The notes beneath the pieces were generated by a model. That model was not told the origin of the DNA and did not search any database. It saw nothing but the letters and a program-made list of their open reading frames with translations. Shown here in pieces: positions 48,792 to 55,715 of a stretch of 55,715 nt of DNA. Numbering within the stretch: the stretch's first letter is position 1; each line of letters starts with the position of its first letter. This stretch comes from Acidimicrobiia bacterium (GTDB taxonomy: Bacteria > Acidobacteriota > Terriglobia > Bryobacterales > Bryobacteraceae): positions 1 to 55,715 of the forward strand of contig VFZE01000039.1 in the NCBI GenBank assembly GCA_016871315.1. Direction: 5' to 3'. The position numbers were made by a program, and so were the translations under genes.

Positions 48792-51149
48792 TTACCCCCT
48801 CAGCAGGCTGAGCACAGCCTGCGGGGCCACGTTGGCCTGGGCTAGGGCGGCGATACCGGCCTGTTGCAGGATCTGCGCCCGGGTCAGATTGGCGGCCTCG
48901 GCGGCCAGATCGGCGTCGCGGATGCGCGATTCGCTGGCGGCGAGGTTGCTGATCTGGGTCTGGGCCAGGTTCACAGCGAAGGTGAACTGGTTTTGTCCGC
49001 GGCCGACGGTGGCCTGCACTTTGCCGAGCTCGGAGACAGCGCTGGCTAGAGCGGTTACGGCGGCCTCGGCGTTGGCCTGCGAGCCAATGCTGATAGTGGA
49101 GCCGCCGGAGAGCAACGAGGAGCTGACCACGCTGCCCTGGCTGGTGGTGATGCCGGTATCGCCGACGTTGTCGCCCACGCTCACCTGGAAGCCGGCCAGC
49201 GAGCTGAGGAAGCGGATCTTCTCGGCCCCGCTGGCGCTGGCGTCGCGCTCCTTCACCGCCACGATCTTCTTCAGATCGGCGCTGGAGGAGGCCTGGATTT
49301 GCGTGTTGATGTAGTTCAGCGCCTCATCGATGGAGCGCGCCCGCTGCGCACTGCTATCGGCGGCCAGTGTGACGGCCACCGATTGCTGGGAGCCGGAGCT
49401 GTCCTTGATCGACAAGGTGATGGTCTGGTCGTCGTTGCCGGAGCGGATGACCGAGAAGGCCAGCAGACTGGAGGCCGATGCCCCGCCGGAGTTCACCGTC
49501 GCCGTGGAAGTGTTCGAGGAGCCGCTCACTGAGGTCGAGGTCGTTACCCCGGCCAGTGTCCCGAATCCGTAGGTGCCTCCCGAGGTATTGGAGCTCACGC
49601 GGAAGTAGGTTCCGTTGTTAGAGCTGATGGTGATCTCGCCGCCGGAGGCGGTGGCGGCCACCAGACCCGCCTGCTGCAGTGTCGAGCTGCCGGCTATGGC
49701 GGTGTTGATGGTGGCCACCACTTCGGCCGCCGTGGTCGCCGTGCCAAAGCTGTGCGACAGGGTCACGAAAGAGCCGCCGCCAACGGAGATGCCCAGTACT
49801 GAGGCGCCGGTGGAGGAGGTGGCAAAGCCGGAACTGGTGATCGAGGTGGAATCGAAGGCGGTCGCCGAGGAGCCAACTTGTGCCGTGCCCAGGCCGAGCC
49901 GGTTGCCGGCGTCGTTCACCGCCGACACTTCGAAGTTCTCGCCGCGCTTGGAGGTGAACGCCACCGCCGAACCGGCCGCGGCCGTGGTCACGGAGATGCC
50001 GGCCGCAATGAGGCTGGAGTCGTTGGCCACCAGGCTCGACAGGCTCGACAAGGCCGTGTCGACCGTGGTGGAGGTGGTCACGGCGATGGTGAGATCGACC
50101 GGCGATGCGAGTGAGCCGCCCTGTACTCGCACGATCACGTTGCGCGCGGCATAGAAGGTGGTGCCGGCAGAGGCGGCAGAGGCGGCGCCGTTGACGATGT
50201 AGTCAAGCGAGGTGCCGACGTTGGCGGTGTGGTTGCCGAGCAAGGCGTTGGCGAGCCGGTCGCCCGCCGCCACTTGGAAGGCGGAGGTGGAGGACTCAAA
50301 TACCAGGTTCTGCGCGCCGGTGGAGGAGTTGGTGATGACGCGCGCCCGCACACCGGCGTTCTTGAAGGCCGTGGCGGTGGTGGTTCCACCGTTGCCCGAT
50401 TCGGTGATGGCGTTATTAATGGCCGTCACCAACTGGTCCGGCGTGCTGACGCCGCTCAGGTTGACAGTGACGCGGATGCGGTCATCGTCGCTGAAGCCGG
50501 GACCGCGGAAATAGAAATCGGTCTTGCCGGCAACGATCAGAGAGCCGGTGTTGGTGGTATCGGCGATGATCTCGTCGATATCGGCGGCGGAGGCGCCAAC
50601 CGCCTGCGTGCCCTTCAGTTTCAGGCTGCGCGCATCGACGGTAGAGGTGCTGAGGTCGACCGAGACCGAGCCATTGGTGATCTTGGCGGCTTCCGTGGTG
50701 CCGCGGCCGCCGCCGATGAACACGGACAAGTTGGCCGCGAAGGTTCCGCTGGTGTTCAAGCCGATGGCCTGCGCCTGGCGGTCGATTTCGGCGATTGTCG
50801 TGGAGAATTCGTCATTGAGCACGCTGCGGTCGCCGGTGAAGCTGCCGGAAGCGGCCTGGGCGGCTAGCGTGCGGGCGCGGTCCAGGAGCTGTCCGATGTT
50901 GTTGAGACCGCCGTCGATGGTCTGCAGCGTCGACAGGCCGTCGTTGGCATTGCGGATCCCTTGGGCCAGCACGGCACGGTCGCTGCGCAAGCTGTTGGAA
51001 ATAGCCAAGCCGGCTGCGTCGTCGCCGGAGCTGACGATGCGGAGGCCGGAAGTGACGCGGTTAATGGTTTTCTGCTGGAAGTCACTGGAAATCCGCAGAT
51101 ATTCTTGTGCCTGCAAGGACGTAATGTTGGTGTTGATCGAAAAAGCCAT
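48792..51149 (-). CDS. fliC2: Giant flagellin 2
   Basis: Flagellin of 785 aa from the ATG at 51149, with AGGAG at 51159-51155 upstream; the in-frame extension to 51266 overlaps the promoter and leader and is not coding. N- and C-terminal D0/D1 parts are near identical to flagellin 1 (the last 60 residues appear the same by eye). The central region shares long blocks such as VQGGSLASPVDLTIAVTTS and ANDSSLIAAGISVT, with scattered substitutions. It is transcribed after csrA but has its own sigma-28-like promoter. Both copies look intact, so they may form a mixed or differently timed filament. Confidence 0.95.
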   Translation of the reverse strand: MAFSINTNITSLQAQEYLRISSDFQQKTINRVTSGLRIVSSGDDAAGLAISNSLRSDRAVLAQGIRNANDGLSTLQTIDGGLNNIGQLLDRARTLAAQAASGSFTGDRSVLNDEFSTTIAEIDRQAQAIGLNTSGTFAANLSVFIGGGRGTTEAAKITNGSVSVDLSTSTVDARSLKLKGTQAVGASAADIDEIIADTTNTGSLIVAGKTDFYFRGPGFSDDDRIRVTVNLSGVSTPDQLVTAINNAITESGNGGTTTATAFKNAGVRARVITNSSTGAQNLVFESSTSAFQVAAGDRLANALLGNHTANVGTSLDYIVNGAASAASAGTTFYAARNVIVRVQGGSLASPVDLTIAVTTSTTVDTALSSLSSLVANDSSLIAAGISVTTAAAGSAVAFTSKRGENFEVSAVNDAGNRLGLGTAQVGSSATAFDSTSITSSGFATSSTGASVLGISVGGGSFVTLSHSFGTATTAAEVVATINTAIAGSSTLQQAGLVAATASGGEITISSNNGTYFRVSSNTSGGTYGFGTLAGVTTSTSVSGSSNTSTATVNSGGASASSLLAFSVIRSGNDDQTITLSIKDSSGSQQSVAVTLAADSSAQRARSIDEALNYINTQIQASSSADLKKIVAVKERDASASGAEKIRFLSSLAGFQVSVGDNVGDTGITTSQGSVVSSSLLSGGSTISIGSQANAEAAVTALASAVSELGKVQATVGRGQNQFTFAVNLAQTQISNLAASESRIRDADLAAEAANLTRAQILQQAGIAALAQANVAPQAVLSLLRG

Positions 51150-51177
51150 GTTCTCTCCTATGGACCCACTCTTCTCA

Positions 51178-51193
51178 CCGGGTTCCTTCCCGG
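51178..51193 (-). promoter_or_regulatory. CsrA-binding hairpin in the flagellin 2 leader
   Basis: On the minus strand CCGGG-AAGGAA-CCCGG forms a 5-bp stem with GGA in a hexaloop, the classic CsrA target. A second GGA is in the Shine-Dalgarno sequence (AGGAG, 51159-51155), about 25 nt downstream. A further stem TCCCCG-CAAGA-CGGGGA covers 51218-51202. Confidence 0.6.
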
Positions 51194-51246
51194 CCCGGCG
51201 CTCCCCGTCTTGCGGGGACACCGTGTCGCTGTCCAATACAACTGGC

Positions 51247-51273
51247 TTATCGGAGGGCTGTGACAAAATTTTG
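51247..51273 (-). promoter_or_regulatory. Sigma-28-like promoter of flagellin 2
   Basis: On the minus strand CAAA (51273-51270), 15 bp, then TCCGATAA (51254-51247), 7 of 8 bases of GCCGATAA. It lies 98 bp before the flagellin 2 ATG. The spacer carries GTGACAAAATTTTG, shared with the flagellin 1 upstream region. Confidence 0.6.
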
Positions 51274-51305
51274 GCGCCAATTGACGAATTCTTGGCGCGC
51301 CGGGA

Positions 51306-51554
51306 CTATTTTTCCTGGGAGATCGTGTGATGGCGGAGCCGGCTAACCAGCCCGGCGATCGTTTCCGGTGTCACCTGACGCGCCGCAGCCAGATTCTGCA
51401 GCTGCGCCTGTTGCACTTCTTTTCTGAGGATGAGCACTTGCGGAGGAGCCGAAATGGAGAGCTTGACGCGCGAAGGCGTGATTTCAAGGACTTGAATCTC
51501 GACGTCTTCGCCGACCAGGATGGATTCGCCCTCCTTGCGCCGGATTACGAGCAT
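51306..51554 (-). CDS. csrA: CsrA translational regulator
   Basis: RNA-binding regulator of 82 aa. The core is typical: MLVIRRKEGESILVGEDVEI, then ILEITPSRVKLSISAP-like sequence and RKEV. A C-terminal tail of about 20 residues beyond the core is longer than in the 61-aa E. coli protein and resembles the extended CsrA of bacteria that use FliW. It is encoded directly after fliW with a 10-bp overlap and before flagellin 2. CsrA bound to FliW is inactive; when flagellin captures FliW, free CsrA represses flagellin translation. The leader hairpins support that circuit here. Confidence 0.92.
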   Translation of the reverse strand: MLVIRRKEGESILVGEDVEIQVLEITPSRVKLSISAPPQVLILRKEVQQAQLQNLAAARQVTPETIAGLVSRLRHHTISQEK

Positions 51555-52015
51555 GGGCCCTGCTCCGGCGCCAGCTCCTGCTCCAAAGGATGGTTGCAGG
51601 CGTAGGGCGTGTCGAGCTGAATCACCTGGCGCGCCTGGCGCGTGTCCAGATTCACCAGCACGGGAGCCAATAAATTGGCGCTGGCTGCGCCATCCGCGTT
51701 CACGGTAATGATCGCCAGAACCAGGACCTCATGACCGGGCTGCGGCTGGCGCGCGCTGTTCAAGCCGAGGGCGGTTAGGTCCTCCGGGGCAACATTTAAC
51801 TGGTAGCCGGGCAGCAGAAACAGCGCCGGAACGGTCATAAAGGCCAGCCCGGGGTTTAGGAGGCTTTGCAGAAAAATGATGGGGGCGGTAGCCGGCTGTT
51901 CAATTGCGACAAAGCGGCGCTCGCGCTCAAAAGCGGGCAGCCCTTCGTCAAACTGGATGGTTTGCTCCTCGGCATACTCGAGCAGGCCAAAATGAAAGGT
52001 TTGAAGGGAAGGCAT
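51545..52015 (-). CDS. fliW: FliW flagellar assembly factor
   Basis: Protein of 156 aa from the ATG at 52015 (GGAG about 8 nt upstream). FliW features are visible: IQFDEGLPAFERERRFVAIE, PIIFLQSLLNPGLAFMTVPA, LTALGL and the late VLAIITVNADGAASANLLAPV, NLDTRQARQVIQLD. FliW binds flagellin and is the antagonist of CsrA. The fliW-csrA-flagellin order is the conserved arrangement of the system, here on a plasmid-like replicon. Confidence 0.9.
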   Translation of the reverse strand: MPSLQTFHFGLLEYAEEQTIQFDEGLPAFERERRFVAIEQPATAPIIFLQSLLNPGLAFMTVPALFLLPGYQLNVAPEDLTALGLNSARQPQPGHEVLVLAIITVNADGAASANLLAPVLVNLDTRQARQVIQLDTPYACNHPLEQELAPEQGPCS

Positions 52016-52042
52016 AGCAACCGCTCCGGCCAAGCGCCGGGC

Positions 52043-52390
52043 TTAGACCAGGCAGTCCAGATTTTCCGGTTCCCGCGCGGAACCTGCCGAGAGGGTTTGC
52101 AGAAGAACCGTGCCCTGATAGAGCCCGGCCAGTTGCTGCCGCATCTCGGCCTTGGCGAGCAAGAGTTTGTCGCGCAGCCGGACACCGCCGGCGACGATGG
52201 CCTCCAGACGGTGCAGGCTATCAAGGGAAAGCGGATCGGCGGAGGCCTCCACCAACCGGCGCAGGTGGCCAACAGCGAGGTCACGCTGGCCAAGGAGCCG
52301 ATCGAGAGTCTCCAGATCCGATGGGGTGGTCTGGTCCAGCTGAACGGCTACGCGCTCCAGCTCCGTCAGGATTTGATTCCAGGCGTGCAC
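52043..52390 (-). CDS. FliT/FlgN-like chaperone (putative)
   Basis: Helical protein of 115 aa starting at GTG 52390, 3 bp after the fliD stop. Three amphipathic helices with heptad-like leucines are seen (ILTELERVAVQLDQ, LETLDRLLGQRDLAVGHL, LLLAKAEMRQQLAGLYQG). FliT, the chaperone of the cap protein FliD, is small, helical and usually encoded next to fliD, so position and form agree. Sequence similarity in this group is weak; FlgN or another chaperone cannot be excluded. Confidence 0.6.
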   Translation of the reverse strand: MHAWNQILTELERVAVQLDQTTPSDLETLDRLLGQRDLAVGHLRRLVEASADPLSLDSLHRLEAIVAGGVRLRDKLLLAKAEMRQQLAGLYQGTVLLQTLSAGSAREPENLDCLV

Positions 52391-52393
52391 AAG

Positions 52394-53758
52394 TTAGGAT
52401 TCCTTCTTACCGAAAGTAAGCAGCTGGAGGCTCTGCAAAGAGGCATCCAGGTTTCTCTGCTGTGATTGCAGAGAACTGAGCAGGACATCGGCCTGTTGAA
52501 GCTTTGACGATAGGGACTGTTGCATATTGGTGATGCGCCCGGCCAGTTCCTCAATGGTGCGGCTGAGCCGGGCATCGGCGGTATCGTAGTTGTTCTGCTG
52601 TGTTTTGATGAGGCCGGTGACCGGATCGGTCATTTGATAGAGCGATTGAGAAACGCCGCCGAATCCCGTCGTCGGGCTGCCCAAGAAAGAGAAAGAGGCG
52701 TTGAAGGTATTTGTGGAGAGGGCGAAGAAGGCAGCCGAGTCGAATGACATTTCTCCGGTTTTTGACAACCGGACGCCGAGCTCGGCCAGCGAGGCGACCG
52801 TGCCGCTGCCCCGATAGCCGCTGACTTGGCGCAGCAGCGACTGCGCCTGGCGAATAATGTAATCGCCCGATAGTAAGCCGGCGTTCTCGCCGATTTGCGC
52901 CTCCACGGATGTCTTCACCTTGTTATAGGCGGACACCATGTTTTGTAGCGCCGCCGAGAGCGTACCGCGGTTGGAGGAGAGCGTAAGACTGACGGCTTCC
53001 CCGATGGCCGTCTTGTCGACGATGGTGAATGTGACTCCGGAAATCACATCGGTGATGACGTTGTCGGTCCGTGTGATCTGCAAATCGTTGAGCTTGAACA
53101 CGGCATTGGCGCCCTGGTTGGTAGCGGTGAGAATATTGGAGGCTTCATTGCCGACCGTGGTGCGCAGCGCCAGCGTGGTTTGGCCGGTCACAGTGGCGGT
53201 GAGCGACAAATAGTACGGTGTGGCGCCGGAACCGGTGTTGAGCACCGAGGCTTGCACGCCTATGCCCAATGCATTGATGGCCGCGGCGAGGCCATTGAGA
53301 TGGTTGCCGTCGGTGGTGAGATCAATGGAATAGGTTTGGCTTCCCAGCACCAGCTCCAGCAGATTATCGTCGGTGTCCACGGCAGCGGCATTGGTGTTGG
53401 CCAGCCCGGTTGCCGTATTCTCCGAGGCGGCCTTGGCCACGGAGGTGATATCGGTGATGGTGTAGCCAGCCGGCAAGGTGGCGCCATTCAGCGTCACCGT
53501 TACGCGGTTCGCGTTGGAGGAGGTAGCCGTCAGAGCCTTGGATCCACCCACCGTACCTACAGCCGCAATAGAATCGGCCAAGCTCTTCATATCGGTATTC
53601 AGTGAAGCCAGCAGCTGTTTCTTGGTGAGCAAGTTCGCCTGCTGGTTTTGCAGCTGCTTCACCGGAACGCTGGCGATAGAGACGGCGCGGTTGAGAATGG
53701 ATTGAAAATCCTCGGAATAGCTGCTGATGCCTACAAACCGTAACGGTGCGGTCGACAT
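52394..53758 (-). CDS. fliD: FliD flagellar filament cap protein
   Basis: Cap protein of 454 aa that folds flagellin at the filament tip. The ATG at 53758 (AGGGA about 9 nt upstream) starts MSTAPLRFVGISSYSEDFQS; a longer frame back to 53845 would run into the iterons and is rejected. The N-terminal FliD_N region covers about 10-105. The FliD_C region is near 235-440, with TIVDKTAIGEAVSLTLSSN, AYNKVKTSVEAQI and the coiled-coil end RLSRTIEELAGRITNMQQSL. It is the first gene of the filament operon, and a sigma-28-type promoter lies just upstream. Confidence 0.92.
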   Translation of the reverse strand: MSTAPLRFVGISSYSEDFQSILNRAVSIASVPVKQLQNQQANLLTKKQLLASLNTDMKSLADSIAAVGTVGGSKALTATSSNANRVTVTLNGATLPAGYTITDITSVAKAASENTATGLANTNAAAVDTDDNLLELVLGSQTYSIDLTTDGNHLNGLAAAINALGIGVQASVLNTGSGATPYYLSLTATVTGQTTLALRTTVGNEASNILTATNQGANAVFKLNDLQITRTDNVITDVISGVTFTIVDKTAIGEAVSLTLSSNRGTLSAALQNMVSAYNKVKTSVEAQIGENAGLLSGDYIIRQAQSLLRQVSGYRGSGTVASLAELGVRLSKTGEMSFDSAAFFALSTNTFNASFSFLGSPTTGFGGVSQSLYQMTDPVTGLIKTQQNNYDTADARLSRTIEELAGRITNMQQSLSSKLQQADVLLSSLQSQQRNLDASLQSLQLLTFGKKES

Positions 53759-53778
53759 GAGAGTGTCCCTGTTTGTTC

Positions 53779-53805
53779 CTATCGGCGGACCGGCTTCGGC
53801 TCTTG
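53779..53805 (-). promoter_or_regulatory. Sigma-28-like promoter of fliD
   Basis: On the minus strand CAAG, 15 bp, then GCCGATAG (53786-53779), 7 of 8 bases of the FliA -10. It lies about 20 bp before the fliD ATG, giving a very short leader. Confidence 0.45.
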
Positions 53806-53824
53806 CGTTGTTTTTCCGGGTCAT

Positions 53825-54250
53825 GTGCTTCATCGTAAAAACCATGTGCTTTAGCCGTAGCCAAGCCCCGTTTGTGTGTGCTTGATCATAAAAAACAGTC
53901 CTTCGTGACGGGCTTCAGCGTAAGAAATACGTGCTTGATCGTAAAGCATTCTCGGTGCGTTCTCCTATCCGATTGAAAACACAGCTTTAATCATGAAAGG
54001 CGCCCTCCGTCGCATGTAAGTAATTGATAAAGCAGTGTTTATTAGTATTTTACGATGAAGCACACACTACTTCCGGTCAAACACACGAGTGGAGTGTTTC
54101 TTTGAATCAGGCTATACTGTTTAAAAAATTGAACTTAAACAGAATCCAGCCTTTTGCTACCTCCTCTATGGTAATGGAAGCCATGGTAATGGTTATGGTT
54201 CCATTCTCTTTAGCAGCAGCAAAATATGTTGGTATGTGTTTGATCGTAAA
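53825..54250. other. Iteron origin of replication (oriV)
   Basis: Copies of GTG(C/T)TTGATCGTAAA lie at 53825 (GTGCTTCATCGTAAA), 53846 (degenerate), 53878 (GTGCTTGATCATAAA), 53910 (degenerate), 53931 (exact) and 54236 (GTGTTTGATCGTAAA), with an inverted copy at 54049-54063 and a partial inverted copy at 54074-54084. Start spacings in the left array are 21, 32, 32 and 21 bp, two or three helical turns. The AT-rich stretch 54104-54142 may be the melting region. The initiator gene is adjacent. No clear DnaA box is seen. This covers most of the gene-free 53759-54307 gap. Confidence 0.8.
54117..54142. repeat. AT-rich inverted repeat in the origin
   Basis: CTGTTTAA (54117-54124) and TTAAACAG (54135-54142) are perfect inverted repeats with a 10-bp AT-rich spacer. 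This may be part of the unwinding element or a RepA dimer site. A short repeat ATGGTAATGG occurs twice soon after (54168 and 54183). Confidence 0.5.
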
Positions 54251-54274
54251 TGTCTTTGCTTGACGGGCTCCTTC

Positions 54275-54284
54275 GTTGTACAAC
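54275..54284. promoter_or_regulatory. Palindrome before repA, possible operator
   Basis: GTTGTACAAC is a perfect 10-bp palindrome 24 bp before the repA ATG. Initiators of iteron plasmids often repress their own gene through such inverted sites. No direct evidence of use. Confidence 0.35.
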
Positions 54285-54307
54285 TAAAAGTGCGTGGTAT
54301 TCTGTAC

Positions 54308-55715
54308 ATGCCAAAACACGGCACCGAACCTTCCCTCATCAACTTGTCCGTTGAAGAGGAAAACCTGGCTGGTATCCCATTTGCAGTTTTAGAACGACGA
54401 GTCGGCAAACGCGTCGGGCGGATCGAGATCCGCGGCACGAAAGCATTACCGGATGGCACTCCGCTGGATGTGCTGTGGCAAGTGGAAGGAAACAATGAGC
54501 TTGGTCTTCCCACCGAGCAGGATCTGGACATCTTTGTCGCGCTTGGCGTGCTGACGTTTCGAAACAATTTTGCTAAAACAGTCACATTCAGCGGGCGCGA
54601 GATCGCCAAGATCCTGCGCATCAAGAATGTTCACGGCAAGTTTTATCAGCGGCTCAAGGTAGCCATGGACCGCTTTATCCCGCTGCGCTTCCGGGCGGTG
54701 AGCACTTCCGAGAGACAAGAAGAAGTGAAGTGGCTGAACGTGTTCCAGGAAGCGAGTTTTTCTTTGAATCGCTCGACCGGAAGATGCACGGGAAGCATCA
54801 CCTGGACCGACAAGCTGATTCAGTCCATGGACAGCGGTTTTTTCCGTGTGCTTGATGCAGGCCGCTACATGACATTGGACGGGCTTACGGCGAAACACTT
54901 GTACCGGTTTCTCGCGGTGGCCTTTGAGAAGACCGATCTGGTGGTGATCGACGCGCGGAAGCTGGCATCGGAGCATCTGGGCATATTCAATCTTCCACAG
55001 TATTTTTCGCGCCTACTGCAAACACTGGAGCCTGCGTTTGATCAGCTGGTGAGGATCCAGGTGATGGGCTCCTATCATGTGGTTTCCAGCGATGAGTGGA
55101 AGGTGGCGCTGCACCGGCATGCGGGGTATGTGCCTGAGCGTAAGGCTCTGACGATTCAGCACCCGCTGGCCTCGATGGAGAACGCGCGCCAGATATGCAC
55201 GGAGTTGCTCGAGCAGGCGGGTTTCGCCATGGATTTTGTCGCACAGTTGAGCGGGCAGGCCTCCACTCATCAAGGTTTATACCGGTTGCAGCGAGTCGGA
55301 CGGCTGGCGGAGGAGATGAAGCAGGAGCAGGTGATGCCCCATGTGGCACTGAGTATGCTGCGGCGTCCACTGGAGCTTGGGCTGAACAGCGAAGAGGCGC
55401 TGGAGATTCTGGATTGGTGTGAAATCGCACTGGAGGTCTGTCGTTACAAGAAGTCCAGCGGTCAGGCGTTGAAGAACCTGCCAGGCTTGCTGATCAAGCT
55501 GGCCCGGGATACTGAGATGCAACAGCGTTTAGTGGGAGCCGAAGCGGCGGTCTCCTACCGGCAACGTTTTCAGGAACGCGAGAAGGCAGCTTTGCGGCTT
55601 GCCGAATCCGAAGAGGAGCGGCAGCTGATCCTGGCTTATGAAAAATACCGGCAGGAGCGGGCGCAAGAGGCTCTTGCTTCAATGCAGGATACCGCTTCAG
55701 AGGCCTTGTACCGGG
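54308..55715 (+). CDS. repA: RepA-type replication initiator (3' end outside window)
   Basis: An open frame from ATG 54308 runs 469 codons to the window end with no stop. The protein begins MPKHGTEPSLINLSVEEENL, followed by GLPTEQDLDIFVALGVLTF, KILRIKNVHGKFYQRLK and WLNVFQEASFSLNRSTG. This is the layout of the RPA/RepA plasmid replication initiator family with its winged-helix units (about 60-290). The rest is helical and charged. The protein would bind the iterons just upstream. If the window is circular, the frame continues at positions 1-128 (GAG formed across the junction, TGA at 126-128). The start has only a weak ribosome site. Confidence 0.8.
   Translation, partial: MPKHGTEPSLINLSVEEENLAGIPFAVLERRVGKRVGRIEIRGTKALPDGTPLDVLWQVEGNNELGLPTEQDLDIFVALGVLTFRNNFAKTVTFSGREIAKILRIKNVHGKFYQRLKVAMDRFIPLRFRAVSTSERQEEVKWLNVFQEASFSLNRSTGRCTGSITWTDKLIQSMDSGFFRVLDAGRYMTLDGLTAKHLYRFLAVAFEKTDLVVIDARKLASEHLGIFNLPQYFSRLLQTLEPAFDQLVRIQVMGSYHVVSSDEWKVALHRHAGYVPERKALTIQHPLASMENARQICTELLEQAGFAMDFVAQLSGQASTHQGLYRLQRVGRLAEEMKQEQVMPHVALSMLRRPLELGLNSEEALEILDWCEIALEVCRYKKSSGQALKNLPGLLIKLARDTEMQQRLVGAEAAVSYRQRFQEREKAALRLAESEEERQLILAYEKYRQERAQEALASMQDTASEALYR

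Noticed and set aside
47021-50867. Long plus-strand frames opposite the flagellins
   Set aside because: They are His/Gly/Asp-rich mirrors of Ser/Thr/Ala codons in both flagellin copies, not genes.
53759-53845. Longer fliD reading with 29 more N-terminal residues
   Set aside because: It would translate the promoter and first iteron; the ATG at 53758 has a ribosome site and a normal FliD start.
1-55715. CRISPR array, tRNA, rRNA, insertion sequence or conjugation genes
   Set aside because: I looked for regular spacer repeats, cloverleaf or rRNA sequence, transposases with terminal repeats, and relaxase or type IV secretion motifs, and saw none.

Overview
The window reads as plasmid (or chromid) DNA of a GC-rich, flagellated Gram-negative bacterium. 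Replicon functions lie at both ends: a RepA-type initiator with an iteron origin on the right (53825-55715), and a partition operon with a tyrosine recombinase on the left (1113-4655). I see no rRNA, tRNA or chromosomal housekeeping gene and no conjugation genes. The exosortase, the flagellin style and the mix of polysaccharide genes suggest Acidobacteriota (Bryobacter/Solibacter-like), with low to moderate confidence. The repA frame stays open if the right end is joined to the left end, so the window may be one whole circular plasmid of 55,715 bp cut inside repA; this is unproven.

Layout. 1-4655: exosortase, XerC/D-type recombinase, an unrecognised wHTH-like protein, and an overlapping operon of small HTH protein, ParA and a winged-helix ParB-like protein whose gene carries repeated CACCCACGGT motifs. 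4784-8875: two secreted proteins, one with two phage tail-fibre-like repeats. 9120-29375: a surface polysaccharide locus with five glycosyltransferases of the GT4 type (one frameshifted), two multi-spanning sugar-transferase-like proteins, a GT2, an O-antigen ligase-like polymerase, two asparagine-synthetase-like amidotransferases, a GDP-mannose 6-dehydrogenase, a heparinase II/III-like lyase and a Wzm/Wzt ABC exporter.

29461-46067: a sugar-nucleotide and glycosylation island. On the minus strand, twelve genes (44218 down to 30403) overlap end to start without a gap. The operon begins with a TPR-GT41 (OGT-like) protein and ends with a second TPR-glycosyltransferase. Between them are a fused HddC-GmhB, HddA, four SDR enzymes, an RmlC-like cupin, a TylC3-type C-methyltransferase, a CmcI-type protein and a split transketolase. 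A decayed RelE/ParE-type toxin gene and a DegT aminotransferase follow.

46064-53758: flagellar filament genes on the minus strand, in transcription order fliD, fliT-like, fliW, csrA and two very long, nearly identical flagellins (785 and 784 aa). GCCGATAA-type sigma-28 promoters and CsrA-type hairpins lie in the flagellin leaders. 53759-54307 is the iteron origin, and repA reads out of the window at the right end.

The parts suggest a plasmid that remodels the cell surface. It can make and export a mannuronate-type polysaccharide, and it encodes its own flagellar filament and cap, the CsrA-FliW control switch for that filament, and an adjoining island that could O-glycosylate the flagellins with a heptose-derived sugar.
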